The notes under the pieces are model-generated. The model ran no database searches. It worked only from the letters and a program-made list of their open reading frames with translations, and had not been told where the DNA came from. A DNA stretch of 64,000 bases from Casp-actino8 sp046091365 (GTDB taxonomy: Bacteria; Actinomycetota; Acidimicrobiia; Acidimicrobiales; Ilumatobacteraceae): assembly GCA_046091365.1 (NCBI GenBank), contig JBJTBM010000006.1:24057-88056 (forward strand). The letters are read 5' to 3'. How positions within the stretch are numbered: position 1 is the stretch's first letter; each line of letters opens with the position of its first letter. Positions 45,736 to 56,056 of this stretch are shown here, piece by piece. Made by a program: the position numbers and the translations under genes.

Positions 45736-46608
45736 TCAGCCCACGTACACGCCGAGTCCGAAAACCACGACCCACACGAGACCCATCACCTGCAGCGTGC
45801 GATCGGCCATGAACACTTCCTCGGGTGCGGCACCCTGACCCTGTTCGAGCACCAACAGGTAGCGCAACAGTGCGCCGAGCATGGGGACGATCGACAACTC
45901 GTAGAAGGGCCACGAGGAGCCCGAGATCTCCTTGGTGGCGAACGCCCAGATGCAGTAGGCGACGAGCGTCGCGGCCAGGCTGATCGACACGACGATCCGG
46001 AGATAACCCAAGGTGTACGCGGTGAGCGCCTCCCGTGTCTCGCCCACGTTCTCGCCGGCGTCACGCAACTCGGCGTACCGCTTGCCGGTCACGATGAACA
46101 ACGCTCCGAAACTCGCGCACAACAAGAACCACGTGCTCATCTCGACGCTCGATGCCTCCGCCCCGGCGATGGCGCGGATGACGAAGCCACCGGAGACCGC
46201 CATGATGTCGAGCACCGCCTCGTGCTTGAGAAACGACGAATACGAAACCGTCAGCACCACGTACACGCCGATGGCCAGGCCACAACGCCAGTCGGGGACG
46301 AAACCGAGGGCCAGTCCACCGAGTAACAACGACGTTCCCACCACCCGCGCCGAGGCCATCGACACGGCACCCGAGGCGACCGGACGGAATCGTTTGCGCG
46401 GGTGGGCCCGATCGGCCTCCACGTCGAGGATGTCGTTCCAGTAGTACGTGCCGCTGGCGGCCAGGCACAAGGCAGAAAAGGCGACCAATGTCGGCCACAA
46501 CGCCGACCATTCGTTCAACACGCCAGCGGCGCCCGGCGCGGCGACGACGAGAACGTTCTTCGTCCACTGTTTGGGACGGGCCTCGCGAAGGAGTGCCGCC
46601 GGGCTCAT
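45736..46608 (-). CDS. ubiA: Decaprenyl-phosphate phosphoribosyltransferase (UbiA family)
   Basis: A 290-residue UbiA-type membrane enzyme similar to Rv3806c: RPKQWTKNVLVVAAP, the Asp-rich motif YYWNDILDVEADRAHPRK and SYSSFLKHEAVLDIMAVSGGF. It joins PRPP to decaprenyl phosphate, the first committed step to decaprenylphosphoryl arabinose. About nine helices. The start overlaps the HAD stop (ATGA), and dprE1 follows after 27 bp. Confidence 0.93.
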   Translation of the reverse strand: MSPAALLREARPKQWTKNVLVVAAPGAAGVLNEWSALWPTLVAFSALCLAASGTYYWNDILDVEADRAHPRKRFRPVASGAVSMASARVVGTSLLLGGLALGFVPDWRCGLAIGVYVVLTVSYSSFLKHEAVLDIMAVSGGFVIRAIAGAEASSVEMSTWFLLCASFGALFIVTGKRYAELRDAGENVGETREALTAYTLGYLRIVVSISLAATLVAYCIWAFATKEISGSSWPFYELSIVPMLGALLRYLLVLEQGQGAAPEEVFMADRTLQVMGLVWVVVFGLGVYVG

Positions 46609-47294
46609 GCGGCCACCGGCACGGGACTGATCGGATCGCGACCCACCCGCACCGGGACGGTGGCCATCGCGAGCATCTCGTCGTCACCGGCGGAGTCGCC
46701 GTACGCGAAGACCCGGGCGCCCAGCAGACCGCGCGACGACATCCAGTCCCGCAGTCGACGTTCTTTCTCCTGACCCCGACAATTGCGACCTCGCAACCGA
46801 CCGGTGCACGAACCACTCGAACCCACTTCGATCTCGGTCGCCAGAACGTCGTCGCAGCCGAGCAGGCGGGCCAGATGTTCGAGATACGGTCGGTACGACG
46901 CCGACACGAGGACCACGCGGTGTCCCTGCTCGCGGTGCCAGCGCAACCGTTGAACCGTGTCGGGACGCAACCAGTCGGGGAAAACCCGACTGGCGAACCG
47001 CTCGGCGACCGACTCCACGTTGGATTCGGAGCGGCCAGCCAACGCGGCGGCGGTCACGATGCCCTTCACGGCGTCGCGATCCCGCCGCACGACCGCCACC
47101 GACAACGGCACCACCCGACGCAACAAGCCCACGTACCAACGCCAGCCCGCGACCTCCCGCAGGAAGGGCACCACGCAATCGCGGCGGGTGAGCGTGAGGT
47201 CGACGTCGAAGGCGGCCACGGTGGGCGGAGACGCCACGCTGCCGTCGGAGTCGTGCGCGGCACCCATCGCTGCGAGTTTACCGAACGTCGCCAC
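46605..47294 (-). CDS. HAD-IB phosphatase, candidate decaprenylphosphoryl-5-phosphoribose phosphatase
   Basis: A 229-residue HAD subfamily IB hydrolase: nucleophile motif AFDVDLTLTRRD, motif II VLVSASYRPYL, Lys in GQEKERRL and YGDSAGDDEML. It overlaps the ubiA-like gene by 4 bp (ATGA) and the aroA end by 17 bp. The pathway needs a phosphatase between UbiA and DprE1, and no PAP2-type gene is nearby, so this protein is the likely candidate (inference). ATG 47267 is an alternative start that would avoid the overlap. Confidence 0.85.
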   Translation of the reverse strand: MATFGKLAAMGAAHDSDGSVASPPTVAAFDVDLTLTRRDCVVPFLREVAGWRWYVGLLRRVVPLSVAVVRRDRDAVKGIVTAAALAGRSESNVESVAERFASRVFPDWLRPDTVQRLRWHREQGHRVVLVSASYRPYLEHLARLLGCDDVLATEIEVGSSGSCTGRLRGRNCRGQEKERRLRDWMSSRGLLGARVFAYGDSAGDDEMLAMATVPVRVGRDPISPVPVAA

Positions 47295-48546
47295 CGAGGA
47301 GGTCCGAACGCACCGTCCACCACTCCGGCCAACTCTTGGCCACCACCGTCGGATCGTCGATTTCGATGTCGGGAACCGCGAGGGCGAGCAACGACCAACT
47401 CATGGCCAGCCGATGATCGTCATGGACCCGCAACGATGTTCCGCGATAGTTGGTCCGATCGACCGGTCGCACGACGAGGCCGTCATCGGTCTCCTCGGCC
47501 GGACAGCCGATCGCCCGCAGACCGTCCACGACGTCGGCGATGCGATCGCTCTCCTTGTGCCGGATGAATCCGACACCGGCGATCCGCGTGGGGGTGTCGG
47601 CGAAAGCGGCCACCGCGGCCACGGTCGGCACGAGATCGGAGATGTCGGCCATGTCGACGTCGATCCCCCGTAAACGACCCGTGCCGATCACGGTCGTGCC
47701 CGATTCGTCTCGCTCGATCCGACAACCCATGTCGACCATGAGATCGGCGAAGCGCGCGTCACCCTGCAATGCCCCCCGGCCGATTCCGAGCACGCGCACC
47801 GCCCCGCCCGTTATCGCCGCCGCCGCCAGAGGGTAGGAAGCGGACGATGCGTCGGACTCGATCACGTACGAGCAACCTCGGTACGCACTCGACTCCACGC
47901 CGATCGACCGCTCGCCAACCGTGATGCCTTCGGCACCGAAAGATGACATGACCGACGCCGTGATCGCGACGTACGGTCGCGACACGAGGGGCGTCGACAG
48001 ATCGATGCGAAGACCACCGGGCAACGTCGGCCCGATCATCATCAACGCCGACACGAACTGACTCGACACGTCTCCACGCAATTCGACCCGGCCACCGGTC
48101 AGAGCGGCCCGCGCGACGGTCACCGGAAGACATCCGCTGGTCGACCGCACGTCGGCGCCGAGCGACCGCAGGGAGTCGTGCAGTTCAGCCATCGGGCGTC
48201 GACGTAACGCTTCACCACCGTCGACGACGGTCGGTTCGGGCGACAACGCGGCGAGCGCGGTGAGAAAACGTGAGGTCGTGCCGGCGAGCCGGGCGTCGAT
48301 CGTCGCACCGCCCCGCAGAGCTCCGCCGTCGACGATCACCGTCGCTCCCGACACCGTGATCTTCGAGCCGAGCGCCCGCAATCCCTCGACCATCGCCACC
48401 GTGTCGTCTCCCGGAGCCACGTGCTCGATCGTCGAGCGTCCCGTGGCGAGCGCCGCGCACACCAGAGCGCGGTTCGCGATGCTCTTGGATCCCGGCACCG
48501 CGATGGTGGCGCGGATCGGCCCGTGGACCGTGGGCAACGGGGCCAC
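47278..48546 (-). CDS. aroA: 3-phosphoshikimate 1-carboxyvinyltransferase (EPSP synthase)
   Basis: A 422-residue EPSP synthase of the shikimate pathway. Seen: GPIRATIAVPGSKSIANRAL (substrate Lys-Ser), AGTTSRFLTALAAL (about 98), RRRPMAELHDSLRSLGADV, and C-terminal VGFIRHKESDRIADVVDGL. Product joins shikimate 3-phosphate and PEP. It starts 3 nt after the tyrA stop and runs into the HAD gene. Confidence 0.95.
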   Translation of the reverse strand: MAPLPTVHGPIRATIAVPGSKSIANRALVCAALATGRSTIEHVAPGDDTVAMVEGLRALGSKITVSGATVIVDGGALRGGATIDARLAGTTSRFLTALAALSPEPTVVDGGEALRRRPMAELHDSLRSLGADVRSTSGCLPVTVARAALTGGRVELRGDVSSQFVSALMMIGPTLPGGLRIDLSTPLVSRPYVAITASVMSSFGAEGITVGERSIGVESSAYRGCSYVIESDASSASYPLAAAAITGGAVRVLGIGRGALQGDARFADLMVDMGCRIERDESGTTVIGTGRLRGIDVDMADISDLVPTVAAVAAFADTPTRIAGVGFIRHKESDRIADVVDGLRAIGCPAEETDDGLVVRPVDRTNYRGTSLRVHDDHRLAMSWSLLALAVPDIEIDDPTVVAKSWPEWWTVRSDLLGGDVR

Positions 48547-48549
48547 GAG

Positions 48550-49622
<1,073 letters not shown>

Positions 49623-49626
<4 letters not shown>

Positions 49627-50423
49627 CGCTCCCGATCGTACCGGCGCACCTCGCTCGCCACGGCTTCGGTGAGCGCCCGCAGTTCCTCCGTCGTCAGTTC
49701 GCGCCAACGCCCCGGACCCAACGTGCGATCACTCACGGGACCGATGCGAGTGCGCACCAGTCGCCGCACGGGATGCCCGACGGCCTCGCACATGCGCCGC
49801 ACCTGTCGATTGCGACCCTCATGGATCACGATACGCAGGACGCCCGGCTCCGGTTGTGACACCCGTGCGGGAGCGGTGACGCCATCGTCCAGCTCGACTC
49901 CGTCGCGAAGCCGGGCCAATTTTCCGTTCGACACGTCTCCACCGGACACCTCGGCGAGATATTCCTTTTCGACCCCGTGACTCGGATGGGCGATCAGGTT
50001 CGCGAGTTCACCGTCGTTCGTCAGCAGGATCAGACCCTCAGTCTCGACGTCGAGGCGCCCCACTGCGAACACACGGGGTTCGCTCGGGACGATGTCGATG
50101 ATGATCGGTCGACCATGGGTGTCACTCGAGGTCGTCACCACCCCGGCCGGTTTGTTCACGAGGTAGTACACGAGACCGGGGCGAACCCCGATCGGCACGC
50201 CGTCGACCACGATCGCGTCGCTCTCGACGTCGACCCGACGACCCAATTCGGCCACCGTTCCGTTCACGCTCACGCGCCCGGCGGCAATCATCTCCTCGCA
50301 CACCCGACGCGAACCGAAACCATGACGGGCCAACACCTTCTGCAGGCGGTCACCTTGGGGCATCGCACGCGACTTCGCCGCCAACTGTTCCCACAACGGT
50401 GGCTCGGGGCGACGCTCGGACAT
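49623..50423 (-). CDS. rluB: Ribosomal large subunit pseudouridine synthase B-like
   Basis: A 266-residue protein with an N-terminal S4 RNA-binding domain (RLQKVLARHGFGSRRVCEEM) and an RsuA/RluB catalytic domain. The catalytic Asp is in AVGRLDVETEGLILLTNDG, and HEGRNRQVRRMCEAVGHPV follows. The usual scpA-scpB-rluB order supports RluB. The gap to scpB is 3 bp. Confidence 0.93.
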
Positions 50424-50426
50424 GCC

Positions 50427-51053
50427 TCAGGCGGGGTGCTCGGTGGGACCGGGTAGGTCGGGGAGCTGCGGGATACGCAGCCCCTCCTCCAGTGCCTCGA
50501 CGACGTCGGCACCGGGCACGAACTCGGCGAGGGCAGGAAGATCGGCGACGGAGTTGACGCCCAACTTCTCGAGGAACGCCGGCGTGGTGCCCCACATCAC
50601 CGCCTGGCCGGGACCGGGGTCGCGACCCACCTGGTCGATGTACCCGCGGCCGAGCAACGTGCGCATCACCCCGTCGGGGTCGACACCGCGGATAGCGGCC
50701 ACCTGGGCGCGCGAGATCGGCTGCTTGTAGGCGATGATCGCCAGCGTCTCGAGTGCCGCCCCCGACAGTCGAGCCTTTTGGCCGTCGAGGATGTACCGCT
50801 CGACGTACGCCGCGGTGTCAGGGTGACTCTGGTAGCGGTAGCCCCCGGCCACTTGAACCAACTGGAATCCGTGACCCGCCTCGTCATAGGCCTCGGCGAG
50901 CGAGTCGCACAAGGACGTCACCACGTCGACCGGCTGGTCGAGGATCTGAGCCAGCAGATCGGCCGGGACCGGTTCGGTCGCCACCAGGATCACGGCCTCG
51001 AGCGCACGCACGAGATCGCCGTCGATGGTCGGCTTCGGTTCCTTGTCAGCCAT
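50427..51053 (-). CDS. scpB: Segregation and condensation protein ScpB
   Basis: A 208-residue winged-helix subunit of the SMC-ScpAB condensin. Typical stretches are LVRALEAVILVATEPVPADLL, LSGAALETLAIIAYKQPISRAQ and IRGVDPDGVMRTLLGRGYI. ATG 51053, preceded by GAGAGGAC, is preferred to an upstream frame overlapping scpA. Confidence 0.94.
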   Translation of the reverse strand: MADKEPKPTIDGDLVRALEAVILVATEPVPADLLAQILDQPVDVVTSLCDSLAEAYDEAGHGFQLVQVAGGYRYQSHPDTAAYVERYILDGQKARLSGAALETLAIIAYKQPISRAQVAAIRGVDPDGVMRTLLGRGYIDQVGRDPGPGQAVMWGTTPAFLEKLGVNSVADLPALAEFVPGADVVEALEEGLRIPQLPDLPGPTEHPA

Positions 51054-51063
51054 GGGTCCTCTC

Positions 51064-51843
51064 TCAGCCTTCGTAATCGTCGATCGATATCGCACCGGTG
51101 GAGACCAGCTCGCCATCGCCCACCCAGACGATCTCGATGTCACCGAAGCACTCGCCTTGATCGAGCTCGACGAAACCTTGTTTGAACAGTTCGAGCAGGG
51201 CGAGGAAACGCACGATCACCTCCATACGTTCGACCAGATCGGCCGTGAGACGCCGGAAGCTGATGCGCCCGACGCGCGGGAGTTCGTCGACCAACTCGGC
51301 CAAGGCGTCGCCGACACTGGCCTTGATCGCTGCCACATGGAACAAGTCGACCTTGGGCACCACCTTGGGAGTACTGGCCCTCACGTAGGCGGCGTGCACC
51401 TGCTTGGGCGAGACACCCTCGAGCAGATCGGGCATCAGTGACGAGTAACGCTCGTCCGGCCCGACGGAACGGGCGTAGGTGCGGTCGGCGGCATCGGCGA
51501 GACGGCCGAACACCTGACCCACGTCCTTGAACGTCTTGCATTCGAGCAAGCGTGCCAGGAGCAGGTCGCGCTCTTCCCACAGCGCCAACTCCTCGTCGAG
51601 GTCGACCTCCTCTCGCCCGGGAAGCAAGCGTCGGGCCTTGAGTTCGACCAACGTTGCGGCGATCAGCAGGAACTCGGTGGCCACCTCGAGATCGAGGGTC
51701 TGCATGGTGGACAGCTCGGCGAGATACGCGTCGACGATCACCGACAGGCTGACCTCGTGGATGTCGACCTGCTCTTTCAGGATCAAGTGCAACAAGAGGT
51801 CGAACGGCCCCTCGAACACGGGCGTGGAGACGTCGACGGCCAT
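51064..51843 (-). CDS. scpA: Segregation and condensation protein ScpA
   Basis: A 259-residue kleisin of the SMC complex: FEGPFDLLLHLILKEQVDIHE at the N-terminus and a conserved C-terminal helix region (FLALLELFKQGFVELDQ). TAGCCT at 51850-51855 lies 6 nt before the ATG. It heads the run scpA-scpB-rluB-tyrA-aroA-HAD-ubiA-dprE1-dprE2. Confidence 0.94.
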   Translation of the reverse strand: MAVDVSTPVFEGPFDLLLHLILKEQVDIHEVSLSVIVDAYLAELSTMQTLDLEVATEFLLIAATLVELKARRLLPGREEVDLDEELALWEERDLLLARLLECKTFKDVGQVFGRLADAADRTYARSVGPDERYSSLMPDLLEGVSPKQVHAAYVRASTPKVVPKVDLFHVAAIKASVGDALAELVDELPRVGRISFRRLTADLVERMEVIVRFLALLELFKQGFVELDQGECFGDIEIVWVGDGELVSTGAISIDDYEG

Positions 51844-51939
51844 GACCCGAGGCTAATCGCCGAACCGGCCACGGCTCCGGTTATCGATCGCCGCCGATAT
51901 TCGCCTCCCCCGACCGCGGTCCACCGTTAGCCTGCACGC

Positions 51940-52929
51940 GTGACCCGCGTTCTGTCGTGCATCCAGCCCACTGGGGTGGTCCATCTCGGCAACTATCTCG
52001 GAGCACTGCGCAACTGGGTCAGCGGACAACACGAGTGCGACGCGTTCCACGGTATCGTCGATCTCCACGCCCTCACCGTCACCGATCGGCCCGGAGTGGT
52101 GGGTCCGAGCACTCTCGAACTGGCCGCGACGCTGTTCGCCGTCGGCCTCGATCCCGACGTCGCCACGGTGTTCGTGCAGAGCCACGTTCCCGAGCACTCG
52201 CAACTGGGCTGGATCATGGAATGCACCGTCTCGTACGGCGAACTGAGCCGCATGACGCAGTTCAAGGACAAGGCCGCCAAACGCGAGGCCGACTTCGTGT
52301 CGGCGGGTCTGTTCACCTACCCCGCGCTGCAGGCCGCCGACATCTTGTTGTACGACGCCGACGAGGTGCCCGTCGGCGAGGACCAACGCCAGCACGTCGA
52401 GATCACCCGGGACATCGCCGTGCGGTTCAACGGCCGGTTCGGCGAGACCTTCGTCGTGCCCCGGGTCGTCACCCCCAAAGCCGGCGCCAAAGTGACCGAC
52501 CTCCAGGACCCCGCCGCCAAGATGTCGAAATCGGCCGGCAGCGAGGCGGGCATCGTCTACCTGACCGACGAGCCCGCCGCGATCATGAAGAAGTTCAAAC
52601 GGGCCGTCACCGACAGTGACGGTGAGGTGCGCTTCGACCGAGCCACCAAGCCCGGGGTGTCGAACCTGATCGAGATCCTGGCCGCCTGTACCGGTCGCGA
52701 TCCGCTGTCGGTGGCCGCCGGGTACTCGCAGTACGGCCCGCTCAAGAACGACACCGGTGAGGCGGTGGTCGCGTTGCTCGCGCCGATCCAAACCCGCTGT
52801 CGAGAGTTGCTCGGCGACCGCGCGGAGTTGTCGCGGCTCCTGCGATTCGGCGCCGAAAAGGCCCGCGCCGTGGCCGCGCGCACCCTGGAGCGCGCCCACG
52901 ACAACATGGGCCTCCTACGACCCGACTGA
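51940..52929 (+). CDS. trpS: Tryptophanyl-tRNA synthetase
   Basis: A 329-residue class I synthetase: HIGH-type motif QPTGVVHLGNYLGALRNW, EDQRQHVEITRDIA and KMSKS in AAKMSKSAGSEAG. GTG 51940 has TAGCCT (51928-51933) 6 nt upstream and no SD. It interrupts the otherwise minus-strand core block. Confidence 0.97.
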   Translation: MTRVLSCIQPTGVVHLGNYLGALRNWVSGQHECDAFHGIVDLHALTVTDRPGVVGPSTLELAATLFAVGLDPDVATVFVQSHVPEHSQLGWIMECTVSYGELSRMTQFKDKAAKREADFVSAGLFTYPALQAADILLYDADEVPVGEDQRQHVEITRDIAVRFNGRFGETFVVPRVVTPKAGAKVTDLQDPAAKMSKSAGSEAGIVYLTDEPAAIMKKFKRAVTDSDGEVRFDRATKPGVSNLIEILAACTGRDPLSVAAGYSQYGPLKNDTGEAVVALLAPIQTRCRELLGDRAELSRLLRFGAEKARAVAARTLERAHDNMGLLRPD

Positions 52930-52931
52930 GG

Positions 52932-54620
52932 TCAGAGAACGCCGACGTCCACCAGTTCGGCGTGGACGACGATGCGGAACTTCACGCTGCCCGGCGGGTG
53001 ACAGGCGACCAACGACAGGGTCTGGTTGTCGGAATTCGTCGTATAGAGCATCGGATCGGTCGGGGTGCGAATGTCGATCGCCGTCGTGCTGTAGGTGTAC
53101 ACCTTCCCGTCCACGGTCAGATAAATGGGCGAACCGACGCGCAACTTGTCGAGGTTGCGGAACTCGTGACCGTGAGATGTCCGATGCCCGAAGATGGCCA
53201 CGTTGCCGGGCTGGTCGGGAGTGCGGGACTCGACGAGGTGCGAGGGATCCTTGTCGACGAAGTACACGTGCTCGCGCACCTTCGTCGAGAGTTTCACGTC
53301 GGGAATCCACAACTGTCCCGGGAAGTACTGGGCCGACGGCAACTGATTGGCCGGCGCCCCATGAATCGATGCCAACGGCGATCCGATGAACCAGCCGAAG
53401 ATGTCGACGATGACGTCGGTGCCACCGTACGAATACAGCGTCACGCCCCGGGTGGCCGAGCGAACTTGCACGTGGTTGGGTACGGTGGTCCCCGCCCGAT
53501 CCGAGTTGATGTTCGACGCGTCCGGTCGTGCCCGACCCGCCGGGTACACGGTGACGTATCCCTCGTCGAAAGCACGGGTCATGGTCACGTTGAGCGCCAC
53601 CGCCGACGCCCCCGTCGACGGCACCCCGGCCGTTCCAGTCGTCGCCACCTCCACCGACCAGTCGTGATGGAGAGCCACGCTGGCTCCCAACGGGTCCGGG
53701 CCCGACCGGGTGTCGAGCAAACGGGTCGGGGCCACCGCGACGAAGAGCCCGTCGTCATCGACGGCCGCACCCGAGCCGGTGTAGTACCCCATGTAGTCGA
53801 CGACCAAGTTCCCCCCGGCGTACGAGTAGAAGTCGACTCCGTTCGCGTTGGGACGCACGATCACTTGGTTGGCAATGGTCTGGCCGGCGCGCAGCACGTT
53901 GAGGTTGGACGTTTCGGGAAGCGCGGCACCGGCCGCTACCGCCGTCCAGTACGCGAAACCGTTGGCACGCACCTTGGAGTCCACCGCGGTGACGTTGAAC
54001 ACCAGACCCTCGACGCCCTCGGTGGCGAAGGGGACCTCGGACGGAATTTGTACGTTGACCCGGCCGTCGACGGGCACCACCGTCGTGCGACGGGTGTCGA
54101 GCACCCGGCGGGGCGCATCGGCGGGAACGAATCTCCCGATCCGTGACGTGGTGGCCGGCACGTAGTACCCGAAGAGGTCGACGATCAGATGAGATCCCAC
54201 CGAGGCGTACAGGACGATGTTGCCCCACACCCCGACCTTGGCGGTCACGAGATTGGGCACGATGGTTCGATTGTCCGACATGTTCACGTTCGAGGTGTTG
54301 GGTTGAGCGGACCCCCACGGATACACGGTGACGAAACCCGCCCGATCCGGCTGGTACGCCGTCACGTTGAGCACCACCGACGTGGCGTCGGCGGGCACGC
54401 CGAATACGCCGGCGACGGCGACCACCGTCGACGAATTCGTTCCCGGTCGCGGGCCACCGCGGGTGTCGAGGATGCGAACGGGATCCACACCGCGAAATGC
54501 CGACGATCCGGCAGTCGATGCTGTCGCCGGCGACGCCGACACCGACGCTGACACCGGGGTCAGCGTGATGATTACGACGGTCGTCGTGACCCGCGCGAGG
54601 AATCGACGTGCGGCACCCAT
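52932..54620 (-). CDS. Secreted sortase with three N-terminal surface repeats
   Basis: A 562-residue exported protein. The signal peptide covers about 1-36. Three repeats of about 125 residues begin at DPVRILDTRGG (47), APRRVLDTRRT (169) and APTRLLDTRSG (298); each has a SNVN/SNLN/SNIN step and a VDxxGYY-like end. The C-terminal sortase domain (about 430-562) has His 479 (FGHRTSHG), Cys 540 (LSLVACHPPGS) and Arg 549 (FRIVV). Sortases cleave sorting signals and join proteins to wall or pili. No LPXTG substrate is seen in the window. TACTAT lies 9 nt upstream. Confidence 0.82.
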   Translation of the reverse strand: MGAARRFLARVTTTVVIITLTPVSASVSASPATASTAGSSAFRGVDPVRILDTRGGPRPGTNSSTVVAVAGVFGVPADATSVVLNVTAYQPDRAGFVTVYPWGSAQPNTSNVNMSDNRTIVPNLVTAKVGVWGNIVLYASVGSHLIVDLFGYYVPATTSRIGRFVPADAPRRVLDTRRTTVVPVDGRVNVQIPSEVPFATEGVEGLVFNVTAVDSKVRANGFAYWTAVAAGAALPETSNLNVLRAGQTIANQVIVRPNANGVDFYSYAGGNLVVDYMGYYTGSGAAVDDDGLFVAVAPTRLLDTRSGPDPLGASVALHHDWSVEVATTGTAGVPSTGASAVALNVTMTRAFDEGYVTVYPAGRARPDASNINSDRAGTTVPNHVQVRSATRGVTLYSYGGTDVIVDIFGWFIGSPLASIHGAPANQLPSAQYFPGQLWIPDVKLSTKVREHVYFVDKDPSHLVESRTPDQPGNVAIFGHRTSHGHEFRNLDKLRVGSPIYLTVDGKVYTYSTTAIDIRTPTDPMLYTTNSDNQTLSLVACHPPGSVKFRIVVHAELVDVGVL

Positions 54621-54671
54621 TGAACGTCCATAGTAGATGAGGACTCGTCGAGGTGCCGTCGTCCGGAGCGC

Positions 54672-55118
54672 TCAGATGTCGTCGGCCCGAAGAAGGGCCG
54701 CCACCACTTCATCGGGGCCCCGGCCCGCCAACACCGCCAAGGTCTCGGCGCATGAACCCGCCCGCCGACACAGTTCGAGCCCGATCTCCACGTGTCGGTG
54801 GTAATCGCGGAACCGCCGACCCCGCGCGCCCACGACGGTGGCCACCACACGACCCGCCGTCGACAGAGACGCGACGTTCTTGCCCAAATCGTGAAGGAGC
54901 GCGGCGGCCGTGGCCGCCCGCGACGCCTGTGGCAAGAGACCGACGAAACGGCGAGCCACCTCGATCGAGTGGCGACGGTCGGCGACCACCATCGTCCCCC
55001 AGAGCTCGCGCTCACCCGGACCGAGGATCGAGTCAACCCACTGCAGATCGTCGGTCGACGGCTCGGTCGACGACAGGGACCTCCACCACCTCCGCGCGAG
55101 ATGAACGGACCGGCGCAC
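54672..55118 (-). CDS. HD-domain protein
   Basis: About 148 residues with an HD phosphohydrolase pattern: ADRRHSIEVARRFV (metal His), ALLHDLGKNVASL (HD pair) and FRDYHRHVEIGLEL. The substrate is unknown; HD proteins act on nucleotides or phosphoesters. The start is uncertain: GTG 55118 is used, and GTG 55127 would overlap the xerD stop as GTGA. It is probably the last gene of the pyrG-nudix-xerD run. Confidence 0.75.
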   Translation of the reverse strand: MRRSVHLARRWWRSLSSTEPSTDDLQWVDSILGPGERELWGTMVVADRRHSIEVARRFVGLLPQASRAATAAALLHDLGKNVASLSTAGRVVATVVGARGRRFRDYHRHVEIGLELCRRAGSCAETLAVLAGRGPDEVVAALLRADDI

Positions 55119-55123
55119 GTTCC

Positions 55124-56056
55124 TCACTCGCCTCGGCCCACGCCGGCACGGGGGTGAGCGGTTCGATACTGATCGAACAATCGCTCCTGTGACACCCGCG
55201 TGTACACCTGCGTCGTCGAGATGGTCGCGTGACCGAGCAACTCCTGCACGATACGCAGATCGGCACCGTGGTCGAGCATGTGGGTGGCGCACGAGTGTCG
55301 CAACGCGTGCGGGGAAAGATGCGCGGTCAGACCGGCGCGATCGCCGTGACGAACGACGATCGCGTACGCCGCTTGGCGTCCGAGTCGACCCCCGCGCTGG
55401 TTCAAGAACACCGCCTCGGCATCACCGCGCCGCGCCCATCGCGGGGGCACCAGTTGGCCGCGACCCTCGGTCAACCAGCGGTGAACGGCATCGCGGGCGT
55501 GCGAGCCCACCGGCACCAGACGCTCTTTTGCCCCCTTGCCGTACAAGCGCACCATGCCGGACTCCAGATCGAGGTCACCCGACGACAATGCGCACACCTC
55601 GGAGATCCGTGCTCCGGTGCCGTAGAGCAGTTCGAGCAGGGCGCGGTCCCGCAGGGCGATCGGGTCGTCGCCAACCACCGCGGCGATCAGCGCCCCGACT
55701 TCTTCTTCGGCGAGCGGCTTGGGGATGCCCGCGGGCACCTTGATTCCCTCGAAGTCCGCGGTCGGGTCGTCGGTGCGCACCCCCTCGTCCACCATGAAGC
55801 GGTGGAACGTTCGCACCGCGGCCATGAGGCGCGCCACGCTCGAGGCCGCCGCTCCCGACCCGCGCCGTTCGTTGGCGAAACGATCGACGTCGGGTGGTCG
55901 CACCGACCGCACATCGAGGCCGCGGGCGGTCAACCACGCGCAGTAGCCCCCGAGGTCGCGGCGGTAGGCCGACACGGTGTTGAGCGACCGACCACGTTCG
56001 GCCGACAACCAACCCAGGAACTCCTCCACCTCGACCGGAAGATCCGCGGGGATCAT
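55124..56056 (-). CDS. xerD: Site-specific tyrosine recombinase XerD
   Basis: A 310-residue chromosome-dimer recombinase. Catalytic residues: Arg in YGTGARISEV, Lys in YGKGAKERLVPV, His-xx-Arg in SPHALRHSCATHML, His in LLGHATIST and Tyr in TQVYTRVSQ. The N-terminal SAM-like domain is present. Location between nudix and scpA matches M. tuberculosis, so this is the housekeeping Xer, not a mobile-element integrase. The ATG overlaps the nudix stop (ATGA). Confidence 0.93.
   Translation of the reverse strand: MIPADLPVEVEEFLGWLSAERGRSLNTVSAYRRDLGGYCAWLTARGLDVRSVRPPDVDRFANERRGSGAAASSVARLMAAVRTFHRFMVDEGVRTDDPTADFEGIKVPAGIPKPLAEEEVGALIAAVVGDDPIALRDRALLELLYGTGARISEVCALSSGDLDLESGMVRLYGKGAKERLVPVGSHARDAVHRWLTEGRGQLVPPRWARRGDAEAVFLNQRGGRLGRQAAYAIVVRHGDRAGLTAHLSPHALRHSCATHMLDHGADLRIVQELLGHATISTTQVYTRVSQERLFDQYRTAHPRAGVGRGE

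Noticed and set aside
55124..56056. XerD-like recombinase as a sign of an integrated mobile element
   Set aside because: Its position beside nudix, pyrG and scp genes matches the housekeeping XerD; no attachment sites or phage genes are near.
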